Positions 21,815 to 33,990 of a stretch of 64,000 nucleotides of DNA are shown here, in pieces. The notes beneath the pieces are model-generated. The model was not told the origin of the DNA. It ran no database searches and worked only from the letters and a program-made list of their open reading frames with translations. How positions within the stretch are numbered: position 1 is the first letter of the stretch; each line of letters starts with the position of its first letter. This DNA is from Erythrophleum ivorense (lineage: Eukaryota > Streptophyta > Magnoliopsida > Fabales > Fabaceae): assembly GCA_026724425.1 (NCBI GenBank), contig JAIUCV010000084.1:4768001-4832000 (forward strand). Direction: 5' to 3'. The position numbers were made by a program, and so were the translations under genes.

Positions 21815-22260
21815 GAAGTTTGGTTCTACCGGTTTTGAAATGCAAAGTAGAATATGTAGTCTACCTCTTGGTCGTACTTCTACAGACGGTAGAACATAAT
21901 TTCTACCAACTGTCCACACATCTACTTTCAGTAGAATATGATTTCTATCGTTTGTACGCACATCTACTTCTAGTAGAATTTGTGTTCTATCGTTTGTGCA
22001 CACTTCTACTTCTCGTAGAATATGATTTCTACCGGTTACTCTATTATCTACTATTTCGTGAATTTGGTAGAAGATATGTTCTGCATATTACACTATTTTC
22101 TGCAAGTAGCAGAATTTGTACTCTACGAGAAACACATACTTCTACGTGGTCGTAGATTTTGTGTTCTACTACGGACATAATCTTCTACCCTCTGTAGACT
22201 TCGTGTTCTGCAAAAAAAATCGTCTTCTACCACGTGTAGAAAACGTATTCTACCAAAAAA
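21815..22260. repeat. MULE1 subterminal TTCTAC/GTAGAA array
   Basis: More than a dozen TTCTAC, TCTACT and GTAGAA words in alternating orientation, tens of bases apart, in the 5' leader of the transposase gene. The same kind of array occupies the matching place in MULE2 (37092-37460). Possible roles are transposase binding or a fold-back transcript. Neither is shown by the sequence alone. Confidence 0.7.
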
Positions 22261-22418
22261 TCTTAGAAAATATTCAGAAATATTTTGAATATTCTTGTTT
22301 CCTTTTTCTTCTCCCTACTGATCACACCACGACGCCACACCACGTTTTTCGATTTCCATCTTCTTCATCTTCGTTTTCTTCTTCTTTTTTCTTGTTTCTC
22401 TTTTACCCTCCGGTGACT

Positions 22419-24659
22419 ATGTTGCATATCTATGCAACTTGTGGTGTATGGAAATCGTGTGGGAATTTTGTTGCTGATGAGGCAAAAGGAGGGAGATTAG
22501 TGGGTTTAGAATCTATCACTACTTTTGAAGAGTTAAAGCTGATGATTTTGGAGGACTTTTCTATCCAAATCGGCGCCGAGGTGGAGCTTAGCTATTTACC
22601 GGGAGGTTTGATCAATAATGCAAGGTCTCCAAGAGTTGTGATTGGCAATGATCGTCAGTTGAAAAACTTTGTTGCGTATATGAGGAAGGCTGCATCGAAA
22701 CATTTGTTTGTGACCTTGACGGATCCCGTTCAGAATCAAAACAATGGATTCAACACCAATATTGGTACGGAGCAAACAACGAATTCAAACAATGGAGACA
22801 ATGATGGTTATTTGTCTGGAAAACCTGAAATCAACAAAAACAACATGTCTGAGGTTGATGATGATGATGGAGTTCGGACTATAAAGGAAAGGGAGGATAA
22901 CAATCAACTTCGTTTCGCTTTGATGGAAGCTGTGAAGAAGGAACAAGATTTCAGATGCAAAAGACACTTGAAGTCATATTTTGAAATCCTTGCAATGAAG
23001 CACAACTTCGATTACATGGTTGTCCGATCGGATGCTATATATTGGACAATACGTTGTGCAGAAAGAGTATGCAAGTGGGGTGTTAATGCTGTGAATCTGA
23101 AGGGGTCGGCATATTTTATTGTCAAGAAGTATGTGGGTGAACATACTTGTGCTCCTTCGGGTAAAACGAAAATCGCAAGACCAGCCTCAGCTAAAACAAT
23201 CGGCAATCTGATTTTGCAGAAGTATGAGGGAGTCAAAGAAGGGCCCAGACCGAATGAAATCATACAGTTAATGCTTACAGAGTATGGATGCGAGATATCT
23301 TATTCTGTAGCGTGGGAGGCACGTGAGTATGCTGTTAATCATGTGAGAGGTATACCTGAGAAGAGTTATGGAAAAACACCCAGATACTTGCACATGCTAA
23401 AAGAAGCTAATCCGGGTACGCATACTGCTTACAAAACAGATACAGATGGGAGTTTTAGATATCTGTTTATTTCCTTTGGTCAATCAGTAAGAGGGTTTTA
23501 TAAAGCCATGCGGCGGGTCATCGTTATTGATGGCACATTTTTGAAGAATAAATACAAAGGAACGCTTTTAGTTGCTACAGCTTTAGATGGTAACTCAAAT
23601 CTGTATCCAATAGCATTTGGTGTGGTCGATTCGGAAAACGATCTTTCATGGGAATGGTTTTTAAGGGAACTACATGTTGTTATTGACGATGATTACGGTT
23701 TAGCTTTTGTCTCAGATAGACATTCCTCCATTGGTAGAGCGCTTGCTAAAGTTTACCAACGAGCTAGCCATGGAATTTGCATTCACCATATGTTAAACAA
23801 TGTCGTAACATATTATCCTCGCAAAGGCAAAGGTCTGGTTGGCTTGATTGCAAAGGCATCTAAAGCCTACAGGATTGTTGATTTTCAGAGGATGATGACA
23901 GATGTCTGTAAAATTAGTACAGACGTTGGAAAATATCTCCTCGAAGCTGATGTGAGAAAATGGGCTCGTTGCTTATTTGTTGGATACAGGTACGACATTA
24001 GGACAACTAACCCGGCCGAATCGTTAAACTCGGCATTGAGATCACCAAGAGAGTTTCCAGTAATCCCCCTTCTGGACAGCATCAGAGAAATGTTAACCAG
24101 ATGGTTTTATGAGCGTAGAACATTGAGCTTACGGCATAAACACCCTCTAACCATTGCCGTGGAGAAGAAGATTGCCCGAAGGATTGAAAAGGGTAAAACA
24201 TTTAAGGTTCATCCGGTTGACGAGAACAGATTTGTGGTTCAAGGCGACGTATATGAATGTCTTGTTGATTTAGCGAAACGGACATGTACATGTGCAAAGT
24301 ACGATCTGCTGAAAATTCCTTGCAAACACGCAGTTAGAGCATGTCTTCATTTGGGAATGCAGCCACATTTATTCAGCGATGAGAGCTCCAAGACTGATCT
24401 ATGGAGATCATCGTACGAAGAACCAATAAATCCAATTGCAGTCCCTGAGGATGCATGGCGTGTCCCAGACGATGTTGAGCAGGACATTGTTTCATGTCCA
24501 GAATCCCGTAGAACTGCTGGTAGGCGAAGGAAACGAAGATACGAAACCGTTGAAGATAAGATTCGATCATCACAAGGATCACAAGCTAAGAAGAGGCACA
24601 AGTGCAGTCGCTGTGGTAAAGAAGGTCACAACAAAGCAACATGCGATATGCCAATATAG
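22419..24659 (+). CDS. MuDR-type MULE transposase
   Basis: 746 residues from the ATG at 22419. I prefer this start because the upstream in-frame codons run through the subterminal repeats, and because MULE2 has the same start (MLNIYVTCG against MLHIYATCG). Residues 1-100 resemble the N-terminal region of plant MuDR transposases. About 160-250 is the MuDR plant domain. The MULE catalytic core has D371 (VIDGTFLKNKYKG), D433 (FVSDRHSSIG) and E534 (NPAESLNSALRS), with a CIHH motif between. A SWIM zinc finger (CTCAKYDLLKIPCKHA) is near 622-638, and a CCHC knuckle (CSRCGKEGHNKATC) is at the end. It would bind the element's ends and catalyse cut-and-paste transposition in the nucleus. No break is seen. 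Confidence 0.93.
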   Translation: MLHIYATCGVWKSCGNFVADEAKGGRLVGLESITTFEELKLMILEDFSIQIGAEVELSYLPGGLINNARSPRVVIGNDRQLKNFVAYMRKAASKHLFVTLTDPVQNQNNGFNTNIGTEQTTNSNNGDNDGYLSGKPEINKNNMSEVDDDDGVRTIKEREDNNQLRFALMEAVKKEQDFRCKRHLKSYFEILAMKHNFDYMVVRSDAIYWTIRCAERVCKWGVNAVNLKGSAYFIVKKYVGEHTCAPSGKTKIARPASAKTIGNLILQKYEGVKEGPRPNEIIQLMLTEYGCEISYSVAWEAREYAVNHVRGIPEKSYGKTPRYLHMLKEANPGTHTAYKTDTDGSFRYLFISFGQSVRGFYKAMRRVIVIDGTFLKNKYKGTLLVATALDGNSNLYPIAFGVVDSENDLSWEWFLRELHVVIDDDYGLAFVSDRHSSIGRALAKVYQRASHGICIHHMLNNVVTYYPRKGKGLVGLIAKASKAYRIVDFQRMMTDVCKISTDVGKYLLEADVRKWARCLFVGYRYDIRTTNPAESLNSALRSPREFPVIPLLDSIREMLTRWFYERRTLSLRHKHPLTIAVEKKIARRIEKGKTFKVHPVDENRFVVQGDVYECLVDLAKRTCTCAKYDLLKIPCKHAVRACLHLGMQPHLFSDESSKTDLWRSSYEEPINPIAVPEDAWRVPDDVEQDIVSCPESRRTAGRRRKRRYETVEDKIRSSQGSQAKKRHKCSRCGKEGHNKATCDMPI

Positions 24660-25002
24660 TGAGTATTTTTATTTGTCTATCCATTCTCCCCCATGTTATT
24701 GGTGCTTGATGTTATTTGGATTGTTTCGTTAGACTGTTTTTGGAGTTTTTTTATGCTGAAAAAGTAATCAGACTTTATGTTAACTAGCCAAGTGACTTTA
24801 TGTTATGCTGTTTTTGGAGTTCTGTCATGTTTTTGTTGATAAGTTATATTTTTCTTCAAACTACGAAACCTCTATTTTTTTTCTTAAGTTCTCTTTTTCA
24901 ACACATTGGCGAAAACAACAAACCTCTGTTTTTCAACTTCCTTTTAACGTCAATATAAAGTTGCAAATACAACAATGGTGTCCAAAAGAAATCACGAAAA
25001 AA

Positions 25003-28000
25003 TCAAGGACCAGAAATGTCAACAACCTCGGACGAGGTAAACTTCGGAGGTATATACTTTGACAGTCGCTCGACCAAAACCGGGTCCCTTGCTGCCTGCA
25101 GTAGATCAGTCGCCACCTTGTACCTTGCCTCTTTAATGTTATCATCATTCACCAAAGAGAGGTTGAGGCCAAGCACATGACACTCAATGTGCTTCAACGC
25201 ATAAATCCCACAATGAGTGTTATTTTTGTTAAGATCTTTACGCACAGGCGCATACCTGACTGTATATGGTGCAACAAGAAAACCCTTCTTTTTGGAATTC
25301 GTCTGAGCTTCTTTCACAATCCGAGGCACCATAACTGAGAATGCTTCCACTTCTCTATATCTTTTCATGCCTGCACAATCAAAAACTTCTACGGTGCGTT
25401 GCATGAAATCGATGCACAATGAGATCCAGTGACACCCACTTACACATACTGGAACATAGATACGGTCAATGTCTACGTCCCAAACCTTGTCCGTTCTCCC
25501 GTGAGCAGGCAGCTCACCTTTTCCATAAGCAATGAGAATCTCTTCCAATTCGAATTGCTTCTTGTTGGACCTCCATTTTATGAATGCAGCCTGTATTGAC
25601 GTGCTGAATGAGAAGCTCATGAAGCCAACTCTATCGACATTCCATCGTTTCAGAGATGTCCTCTCCCGAAATAAGTACATCATTGCATCAATTTCCTAGA
25701 TAATAAATAAGAAATATTCTGTGAGAATTGACTACCTCAAAGTCGTACAAATTTAATTAAACAAGAATGTGCAAGTAAAAAATAACACTAACCTGGTTGT
25801 GAAGCCATTCACGTGGTCCAACCACGCGTTTAGATAGTTCGACAGTGAATGCACTTGGGCCGCATTGTAGATCCCTGTATTGCATTGTAAAAATCAACAT
25901 ATAAGTAAATCATGGCTGTAAACAACAAATATTTTGTAAACAAATATGATGCTGCGACTTACTCCGGCATTCTTGACCACTCTTCTAGTTCCTCCCATGT
26001 TTCATCGGGTACATAAACCAGAATTTCGTCGGGATCTTTCCCGCATCCAGCAGGATCTACCCTCAACTCCTTTGCAAATGACGAAGGCACCTTCTCAGAC
26101 AAATTAATAGTGACTGGATGCAATTCAGTTATGGGTGTTTCAAATTCGAGAGCGTCTTGCAGCTGTGTCTGATCAAATCCGGGCACGAAAGAATCTTGAG
26201 TTAGATCACCAAACTTTCTTTGTAAGTACTCTTCTGTATTCTCCTCCATGTTACATTCTGAGCTCTGGGTTAAATTAATATCCAATAGCTTCTCTGCTTT
26301 GATATCAATGTTTTTTGTCTGTTTATAAAAGGATAAACATCAGGATACTTGTTAGGAATTCAGAAAATGAGTGTAAAGAAGGGCGTCTAGTTACCTGTCC
26401 CATTGGCTGATGATGCTCTTTCGTCTGCCTTTGTGACGGATCAAAACCTGGTACATTGGCATCTTTAGACAAGTCGCTAATCTTTTGTAAGAGATAGGCT
26501 TCAATATTGTCTTCCAAATTCGTAACCGAGTCCTGGGTTAAGTCAATTCGTTAGCGACGGATAGATACACATCAGAAAGGTAATTCATATATTACAATAC
26601 ACACATATGTTACAAGGTTTTTCTTGACAGATGTTAAGAGTTACATTACAAGTTACAAGAACCTAGTTTATGATCACAATCATTCCACAACAACAACAAA
26701 ACACATTGGCAACATATCTTACAATGCATGAACAAAAATTAAGTCTAGACATGGAGTTTTATTCCCTGATTACCTTTCTTTTCGACTGAGAATTACCGAC
26801 AATTGCCGGTTTCGAGCTGGTTGATTGCAGTCGCGTCTTTCTTTGCGACAATGTTGGCTGCGACTGGTTAACAGATACTGGTTTGGAGCTGGTCTTTCTT
26901 TGAGATAATGTTTCCTGAGAATGCACGACAGATGGTGGTGGTTTCGAGCTTGCTGCTGGCTGTTCTTCAGTCTTTTTTTGGGTTAAAGCTTCACGGAGCA
27001 TATCCTTCAGTTCTGCAACCTCACTCTTCAGCTCCGAAACCTCCTTCTCTAATTTACCATTCTTGGCATCATTTTCACTCACAATCTTCGCCTTAAAATC
27101 GTCAAACAATCCGCGCCAAAAAGCCTCCGTCTCTTGATCAGCAACTGCACGTCTTCCTGCTGCCCGTTCGTACAAGAGTTGCTTCTTGCGTCTCTCAGCG
27201 CCATAGTCAATCGCTTTTCTCTTCCCCTTCTTCAACCCAGAAGCTGCTGTTGGTTCAGCGCAGCTGCTGCTCTCAGCTTCACCCGTTTCAGAAACTGGTT
27301 TAAGAGGAGGAGTAGTTGGTATAACTTCCTCTTCGAAATCCCATATATGACTGGACCAGTCATTGTAGTCATCTACGATGAGTGCCTTGATGCGCTCGAC
27401 CCTCTCGTCTCTCATGTCGTCATCTCTTGTGAAATCAACAGAGTCTAGTACATCCATATTCCCGGTGGAGGATATCGCGGGATACAAAACTCCCTACAAA
27501 AGTTAAAAACCAAACAAGAAAACAGATTGTAAGTTTATCTCTGTAAGTTGAAAAGTAAACAAAATTATCTTCAAAAAATCGAGTGTGTTTATTTCACACC
27601 ACTCACCTCAGATCCAAACGCTTTCTCTAAATTCTTAATCTCGTTGTAGCCTGGTCTTCCAGCTCCAGTCCAGTTAGAACACCTAGGACTCACGATGGAG
27701 ACATTATCCAGCTTCTTCCCCAACAAAACCCCACAGTCAGGAATAGCCTCCATAATCCAGATAAGTAGAGCGTATGAGAATCCTTCCAAGACATAGCTCT
27801 TGGGCTTGCATAAGTCTCCCCTTGCTTTGATGACCCCTTTCACTAGATGATCAAAAGAGTGAAGACCCCATGGATACTCTCTTACGTTTTCAAAATCCAT
27901 TATGAGTTTGATGTATTTGTGATCTATGTTACTCTTCTCATCCACTGCAACTAACAAACCAGCAATAACACAGAGATACACCAGCCTCAACCTGTCCAAA

Positions 28001-28461
28001 CGACTCCACTTGTGAGCCTCTAGTACATGCTCTTCCCTTATTGTCTTCATCGAAATATTTCCCTTTCTCTTGATCAACTTACTCCAAAAGCCTCCATCAT
28101 CAGCCCATTTCCCAAGTTCGTAGTTGCCATCGTCTTGGCACTTGAGCCCGGTAACCGCATGGAACTCTTGCAAAGAAAAACGCAAAGGCCTCCTTGCAAA
28201 CACAAACCACAACTCATGTTTTTTGGCTGTGAGAAGCTGCCTACACATGAGACTGTGAACCAATTTCCCTGAAAATGTTAAACGGTTGTCGTGGATAGCT
28301 AGGATATGAGCAAAAACAGGATCCTTCTTAACTTCGTTCAACTCATCTTCCATATGATCCTTCAAAGTAGTCAATATCGACATTTTGGCACATTGGTTAA
28401 TCTTATCCACTTCTGGTTCTTCTCCTTCCTTGTATAATCGTTTAGGAAAATCTGAGGCCAT
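25003..28461 (-). CDS. DUF1985-Ulp1 cysteine protease gene, six coding exons
   Basis: Exons (minus) 28461-27607, 27493-26774, 26532-26395, 26318-25963, 25874-25793 and 25695-25003. All junctions are GT-AG, phases agree, and the frame is continuous for 947 residues. Exon 1 holds the DUF1985-type domain (KHELWFVFARRPLRFSLQEF, VTGLKC). Exon 2 has a coiled-coil-like stretch (EKEVSELKSEVAELKDML). Exon 6 holds the C48 (Ulp1/SENP) peptidase with H806 (GCHWISLC), D823 (VEVFDCAG) and C879 (THCGIYALKH). Family knowledge predicts SUMO-type isopeptidase activity. Its role in transposition is unknown. The gene sits between the transposase 3' end and the right terminal repeat. A further non-coding 5' exon is likely upstream. 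The exon model is inferred from sequence only. Confidence 0.85.
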
Positions 28462-28463
28462 AC

Positions 28464-29831
28464 CTGAAATAGCGAAATGAGAAGAACAAAATGTTATAAG
28501 TAATTAACGAAATGAGAAGAACAAAACTTGAACACTTACAAGAACCATGTGCAATATATCTTTTAAACAAGTTCTAATGTGACATACAGACGCAATAGAA
28601 GTGTATCATTGATTACTACTTTCAGCCATTCCCTTAATCGATAACAAAGATTTCTACTTCTAGCCTTTCTTCAATCCTAGACCTTAAAGCATGCAAAGTT
28701 CCACGAATCACAAACCTAAGACTATAGATAACAGATAATCATGATACATGGGGCAGAGACTTTGTGATGTGACCATGAGCAAGCAAATTAAAAGGCAACC
28801 AAAAACTGCCCAACTCAGATTCCAAGTTGGCTTACTAATGATACGAATTTCAGCCAGGCAGCAGTAAGAAAATCCGCAACCTTTTTTCTGCTTTAAAGCC
28901 AGCAAAAGAGCAGTCAAGGTAGCAGTAGGTGCAAAGAACGAGAACTAAGTTGAATAACACCTAACGAGAACCATGTGCAATATAACCAAATACGATATGC
29001 ACAATTGACATGCATAAGACACAAGAAAACAGAACATAATCATAACGCACACCAAATTGAGTCTAACATTGTCTATCATCGCATACCATAAACACAAAAA
29101 AACACACAAACAAAATGTCTAACTTTCTTGAAAATTTATATTTATCAAACCTTGAGACAAAGCTAGCATCAAACATTATCACTATGTCATGTGAAAATTG
29201 TACATAAAACGAAAATACAATGTCTTGAGAAACATGTATAGCCAAATATGATATGCACAATTGAGAAATTTAGATGGAAGTGTGTACAAATACATAGAAT
29301 TGTTGAGCCTTGCAATATCTACATCACCTAAAGAGTTAAGAATATGAAGTCGGTCAACTAAACATGCTGGTATCATGGAGAAAGTTCCAAATCATGGTAT
29401 TGGTTAAATATATCGTAAACAAGGAACAATATGAATGGATGCTAACAACGTTAAGCTAATCAGCAATAGTAAACAATTTGCTCTCAGAAACATCTAAGAC
29501 ACAATTGACCAATCAAAGCAACCATCAAGAACAAGGCAATAAGAGTCTCCAACACAAGCAAACAGCACCTAAGCAAAAAGCAAACACAAGAAAAAGACTG
29601 AAACCCATCAAACCTGCCACAGACATGCATAAACATCTTTATAAACTTCAATGCTTTTTCTTAAGACCACATGTATCGATTTACTTCAATTTGATGGTCA
29701 AACAAACTTGACAACACATATATTCAATTTCCAGACAAAAGCCCCAAATCAATTTGAGATTACAACACAGAAATTCGATTCCAATGACCAAATCCTCAAT
29801 TGCAACCAAACAAATCCAAATCAACACTAAC
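28464..29831 (-). other. Likely 5'-UTR intron of the Ulp1 gene
   Basis: A donor CAG|GTTAGT at 29832/29831 and acceptor TTTCAG at 28464, two bases before the ATG, delimit about 1.37 kb without coding capacity. The first exon would lie in the purine-rich segment at about 29832-30100, next to the right terminal repeat, which would hold the promoter. Confidence 0.55.
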
Positions 29832-30298
29832 CTGATTATGTGAATGGCGGAGAAGCAGACGAATATGGAGCTCTGCGGTAACTGCGTGCGAAGGAGGACT
29901 GAGCCTTTTATGCCACCGGCGGACGGAAGAGAACTTTGAAAGTGGAAGAAGAGATGGCGAAATAGTTCCAACGGAAGAAGAGACGGCGAAAGGGTTTCGA
30001 CTTGACCAGAAAGAGAAGCAGAGAAGAAGAAGAAGAAGAAGAATTTCGTGAAAGAGAAGCAGAGAAGAAGAAGAAGAATTTCGTGAAAAACGGGTATGGT
30101 TTTTTTTCTGCGGGTTTGTATAAGAGATGTGTTGATTTAGTATTTTATTTTGCCCTTAATTAACGTTTAATCAATTTTAAGGGCAAAAGTGGATTATAAT
30201 TTTAAAAACGTTTAGATGGACAAAGTTAAGTTAAAATTGTGTAAACGGACAAACACATCTTTTTTTCTGTTGTTTTTGCCAAATTTCCCAAAAAATTA

Positions 30299-32300
30299 TG
30301 CTTCTCTCTTCCCCTTTTTTGTTTTTTTGTTTTATTCTATTTTAATGGTGAGAACCTTTGATGGGATGCTCTTGACATTTATGTTGTCTAACACTATAAT
30401 TTTTATTGCCATCATCAATTTAAATTCGAGGGAAAAACACATTTGATAGTTTCTTACATTTTAACTTTTTCAGAAACACACTGTATTTTATCATTTATGA
30501 AAAGAAATACAACAATATCCCAACAATATCCAAATCAAAACAAAACTATAAATAACCAATTATGTAATCTTATTGATGATAACAAATGAAAAAAATAATA
30601 GTTCTATCAGTAAACTACAGTTTTGATTTTTAGTTCAAGTTTCTTGACATTTTTTAGGTTCTTTTCAATTCTTAGATTTTATATGGTTGTTGTTTAAACT
30701 TCATATATAAACCATTTTGTTATCTTACAAATCGCTTTTAAGAGAATCGACGCAAAACAACTTGATGAGAGCAAAAACAGACAAGGGAGTACCATTATGG
30801 AGCTGTTACTGGCCCACATGTATGATGATGTATACTGGGCACAAATATCTATTACTTACTCAAAATCCGTGATCCGTCCTATATCCATCTTATCAAGGTA
30901 AGTACCCGTTTATAATAAGTCGGGTAACAAGTCTGAAAATGTTAATATTTGTAAATAAAGGACAAATACCAAGTAGTAATTTTTATTATGATATTTGCTC
31001 CGTTTATACTTGTCCCGTCTAATATACTTGCGGACTTTCCTTGTCCCATTTAATATTGTTTAAAGCTCAAATATATAACCCAATAAGTTTATTAAATTCA
31101 AGTCCATAATAATTGTTATCAATCCAGATTTTTCAACCTCAATTTTCTAAGCCCACCACCAAATCCAACCCAGTAATCCAACCAGATCAATCATGGCGGT
31201 GCAAATAATTACATTTTACGCGGGGCGGGGCGCAAGGCGGGTTATTTGCATAGGTAATTTGTTATAAAGTATTTGCAAATACAAGTACTTGTAAAGAGCG
31301 GAGAGGGTCACAGGTCGGTTTTAGGGAAAATCGAAAGAGACAAAACGGGCCGCAAATATAACAAATATCGCAAGTACCTGCCCCGCGTCCAGACCTAGAT
31401 GTATCACTTGTTCGAATCAAAATCACGTTAACACTACTTATGGTTGGGTCCTTCAATTTATATATATAACGTCTCATTATATAACAAAATTAGTTCCTTT
31501 TAACAAGAGAAAAATGCATTTTATGTAGAACGACCGTACGAGCCCACATGACTTTCAATATATACTGATGTTGGTGTCAGAGTAATTTTTGTTTAAGAAA
31601 AATCCATTGTACGGAGTTCTTTTGCATAAAGTTAACCAAATGCGTTCGAATAAAGTTAACTGTAAAAACTGATATATTTAAAAAATTACACGTAAGCAGT
31701 ACCCCACTATCACTAAACAACTGGAGTACTTCTTTGGAATAAATTTGCACATGGAAACTTACAAAAAATTATGAATTTGCACATGAATAAATTATATGAA
31801 GCAAAAATAAGAATCTAAAACATCTGAAAAGATTAACGTGCATATTCTACACTACCTTCTGGATTGTGTTTAGTTCTCTACTGATTATTTATGTCACTAA
31901 CCAAGGTTAAAAAGTACATTCAATTTGGTTGCCAAAAAGTTCTCAATTTTACAAGCCGAACTATCACTCTTGCCGCATATAAAGAGGACTTAAAAGCTGA
32001 GCTATTACTTCATAAATTATTTTCTATTCATTTAAGTAACACGACTTTGACATATGAAGCATATGTAACATAAAACTAGTGAACATCTTATTCTATTTTT
32101 TGTTTTAGTTCCCATTTAAATATTGTCCTAATGGAAGCACAATGTAAAATTTCCGAAGAGAAATGAGATGTTCCACATAAGAAATGCGCGGGAGCTAGTG
32201 CCATAAGAACGCTTTCACGTTTTGTGTTAGATCACTTGTGGTCTTCTATCATTGGGTTAAAAAAAGCTCGCCCAAATAAAAATAAAATATTCGTTAAAAA
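30299..32300. other. Intergenic DNA with a GC-rich patch
   Basis: No gene recognised. About 30830-31400 holds an island (GGGCACAAATATC near 30836, GCGGGGCGGGGCGC near 31220, and CCCGCGTCCAGACCTAG at the right) that looks like a degraded non-autonomous DNA transposon. I could not fix inverted ends or a TSD. The remainder is AT-rich. Confidence 0.4.
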
Positions 32301-32793
32301 CACTACAGGAAAAAAGAGTATTCTTAGCATCTGAAAAACGCTATCTAATGATACGATAGCGCTTTTACAAGCGCTTTATCATCGCCCGTTATAGTAGATC
32401 AGACACTTTAGATAGCGGTTTTTTATATTGCTATCATTTTATTATTTAATATAGCGTTTCTTTAACTGATATTGTTTATTCTACAATAGCAATTGAATTT
32501 TGTTATTAATGTTTATTCACAGCAATTTGGTTTCCAATTTTATATTTTAAATTTTGAATCCCAAAACTCCAAATTTTAATTTACAAGAACACAATAATAT
32601 ATATTGATATTTATTAATAATAATAACTTACAAAGATATTTTATGTCATTCTAAAATCTAAATACAGAAGTTTACGATATCTCATATGAAGAACAAAAAT
32701 CTATTTAACAAAGTAAGATTTTTTTTTAACTCAAAACCCGAGAGAAACACCCAACTATTCGTGTCTCGATGCCAAGTCCTAAAATCTTCGAGG

Positions 32794-33028
32794 AAGTGTG
32801 TTCACTATAGCAGGATCTTCAACACCTAAATCCTTGCACAAGTTTCTTGCAAATTCCTCACAGCCACTCTCAAAATTGTTTGGTCCTGGCTGCAAATGGC
32901 CAAGTCAAGAAACATGCAGTAAGAGTACACAAATCGTGGTTGAAACAGCTCATGATTACCACTTATGTATTCTCACCCAGAAGAATTGATCCTTGATGAG
33001 GGAAGGTATGATTAACTCGGAGATCAAG
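32794..33028 (-). pseudogene. BSH: Captured BSH (SNF5-type) fragment
   Basis: Two exon-like pieces. The first (33028-32977) encodes LDLRVNHT followed, after a one-base frameshift, by LIKDQFFW. A GT-AG gap follows, and then a second piece (32889 to about 32794) encodes NNFES..EEFARNLCKDLGVEDP. These match my memory of Arabidopsis BSH, the SNF5 subunit of the SWI/SNF remodelling complex. The intron was retained, so capture was at the DNA level. The frameshift and the short length make it non-functional as a BSH protein. Confidence 0.75.
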
Positions 33029-33159
33029 CTGAAAGCGAAAAAGAAAAATAGCTCATCAGTCTTGAAACATTCTTCTTTGTCTAGAAAATCAGTCATTGAC
33101 GAAAGAGGGAGGGAGAAGAAGCAGGACATTTAATCAACATGAGCGAAAAGTTTTTAACC

Positions 33160-33248
33160 TTGACGTATTTGATGGGAAGCTGGCAAAGTATAAACTGTTC
33201 CTTCACCAATCTCTTTAAGTCATACTCCTTGATCTTCTTCCTAGCCAT
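33160..33248 (-). pseudogene. ACLA: Captured ATP-citrate lyase A first-exon fragment
   Basis: An ATG at 33248 opens MARKKIKEYDLKRLVKE, the start of plant ATP-citrate lyase subunit A (MARKKIREYDSKRL in Arabidopsis). The stretch ends after about 30 codons at a GTTAAA donor-like site. It lies immediately upstream (minus strand) of the BSH-like piece, so a transcript could join the two. The enzyme normally makes cytosolic acetyl-CoA, but this fragment lacks every catalytic part. Confidence 0.72.
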
Positions 33249-33990
33249 TGTTGAAAATGAAACTCGAGTAAAAAAAACAGGAGGAATGAAATCAGAACCA
33301 TCATAAGTTGTTAAATTTTACATATCCATAAATCACTTTGACCCCAATCAAATCGATTCAAACCCAGGTTCTACGATTAAACAGCAAAAGATGAATCCCA
33401 AAACGAAAGAGAATTTCACTGCGGAATCCCTCACGAGCCCGACCAAATCGGCGGATAATGACTCAGATCTACAAAATATTGTATCAAACAATGACAAAGA
33501 AAGGATCAAAACCGTGATTTGAGGGAACAGCTCAAAACCAACACCTTAGAAATCCCTAATTCTCAAAACCTCGCCTCAGTAACTTACGAAGAACAAAAAA
33601 CCTCATATAAAGTTAATCCAAGCTCTGGACTCTCAATCTAGCAAAAATCAGCAAAGTATAACCAAAACTGATAAAAATCTTACCAAAAATGAGAGAGATG
33701 AGAACGTGAGAGATGATAGAGGAGGCGTAGTTATTGGGGTTATTTTGATTCATAAACAGATTGTCGATTTCAGACCAAACTATGCCAGATTCGAGAGAGA
33801 GAGGGAGAGAGAGATTGAAAGAAGAGAGAAAGACAGTTCGAGGGAGGACAAGAGATTGAAACATCGAGAGTGAGTGAAAGAAGAGGAAAAGGGAATGAAC
33901 AAAAGCGGCAGATCTATGAGGGCGGGATTGGGGGAGAAAGAAGACTTGGTGAAATTAGGGTTTTTATTTATTTAATAGAAGACCACAAAA
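33249..33990 (-). other. Probable captured leader/promoter of the ACLA-like piece
   Basis: CT-rich runs (about 33780-33860 on the complement) and T-rich intron-like segments between the captured start codon and the CACTA subterminal repeats. There is no coding homology. The assignment is by position only. Confidence 0.35.

Larger units (their letters stand above)
21594..30289 (+). mobile_element. Complete MULE (MULE1) with transposase and Ulp1 genes
   Basis: An 8696-bp Mutator-like element flanked by the perfect 9-bp TSD AAAAAATTA (21585-21593 and 30290-30298). The terminal inverted repeats are long: the left end starts GGGAAATTTGGCAAAAACAA and the right end, complemented, starts identically and continues to a shared TTTGTCCGTTTACAC. 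It carries an intact transposase on the plus strand and an intact multi-exon DUF1985-Ulp1 protease gene on the minus strand, arranged tail to tail. This architecture is that of Arabidopsis Kaonashi-type MULEs that took up a SUMO-protease-like gene. Both genes look functional, so the element may be autonomous. Confidence 0.93.

Noticed and set aside
30830..31400. Possible hAT or similar element with a GC-rich core
   Set aside because: I could not find matching inverted ends or a target duplication, so it is mentioned only as unexplained sequence.
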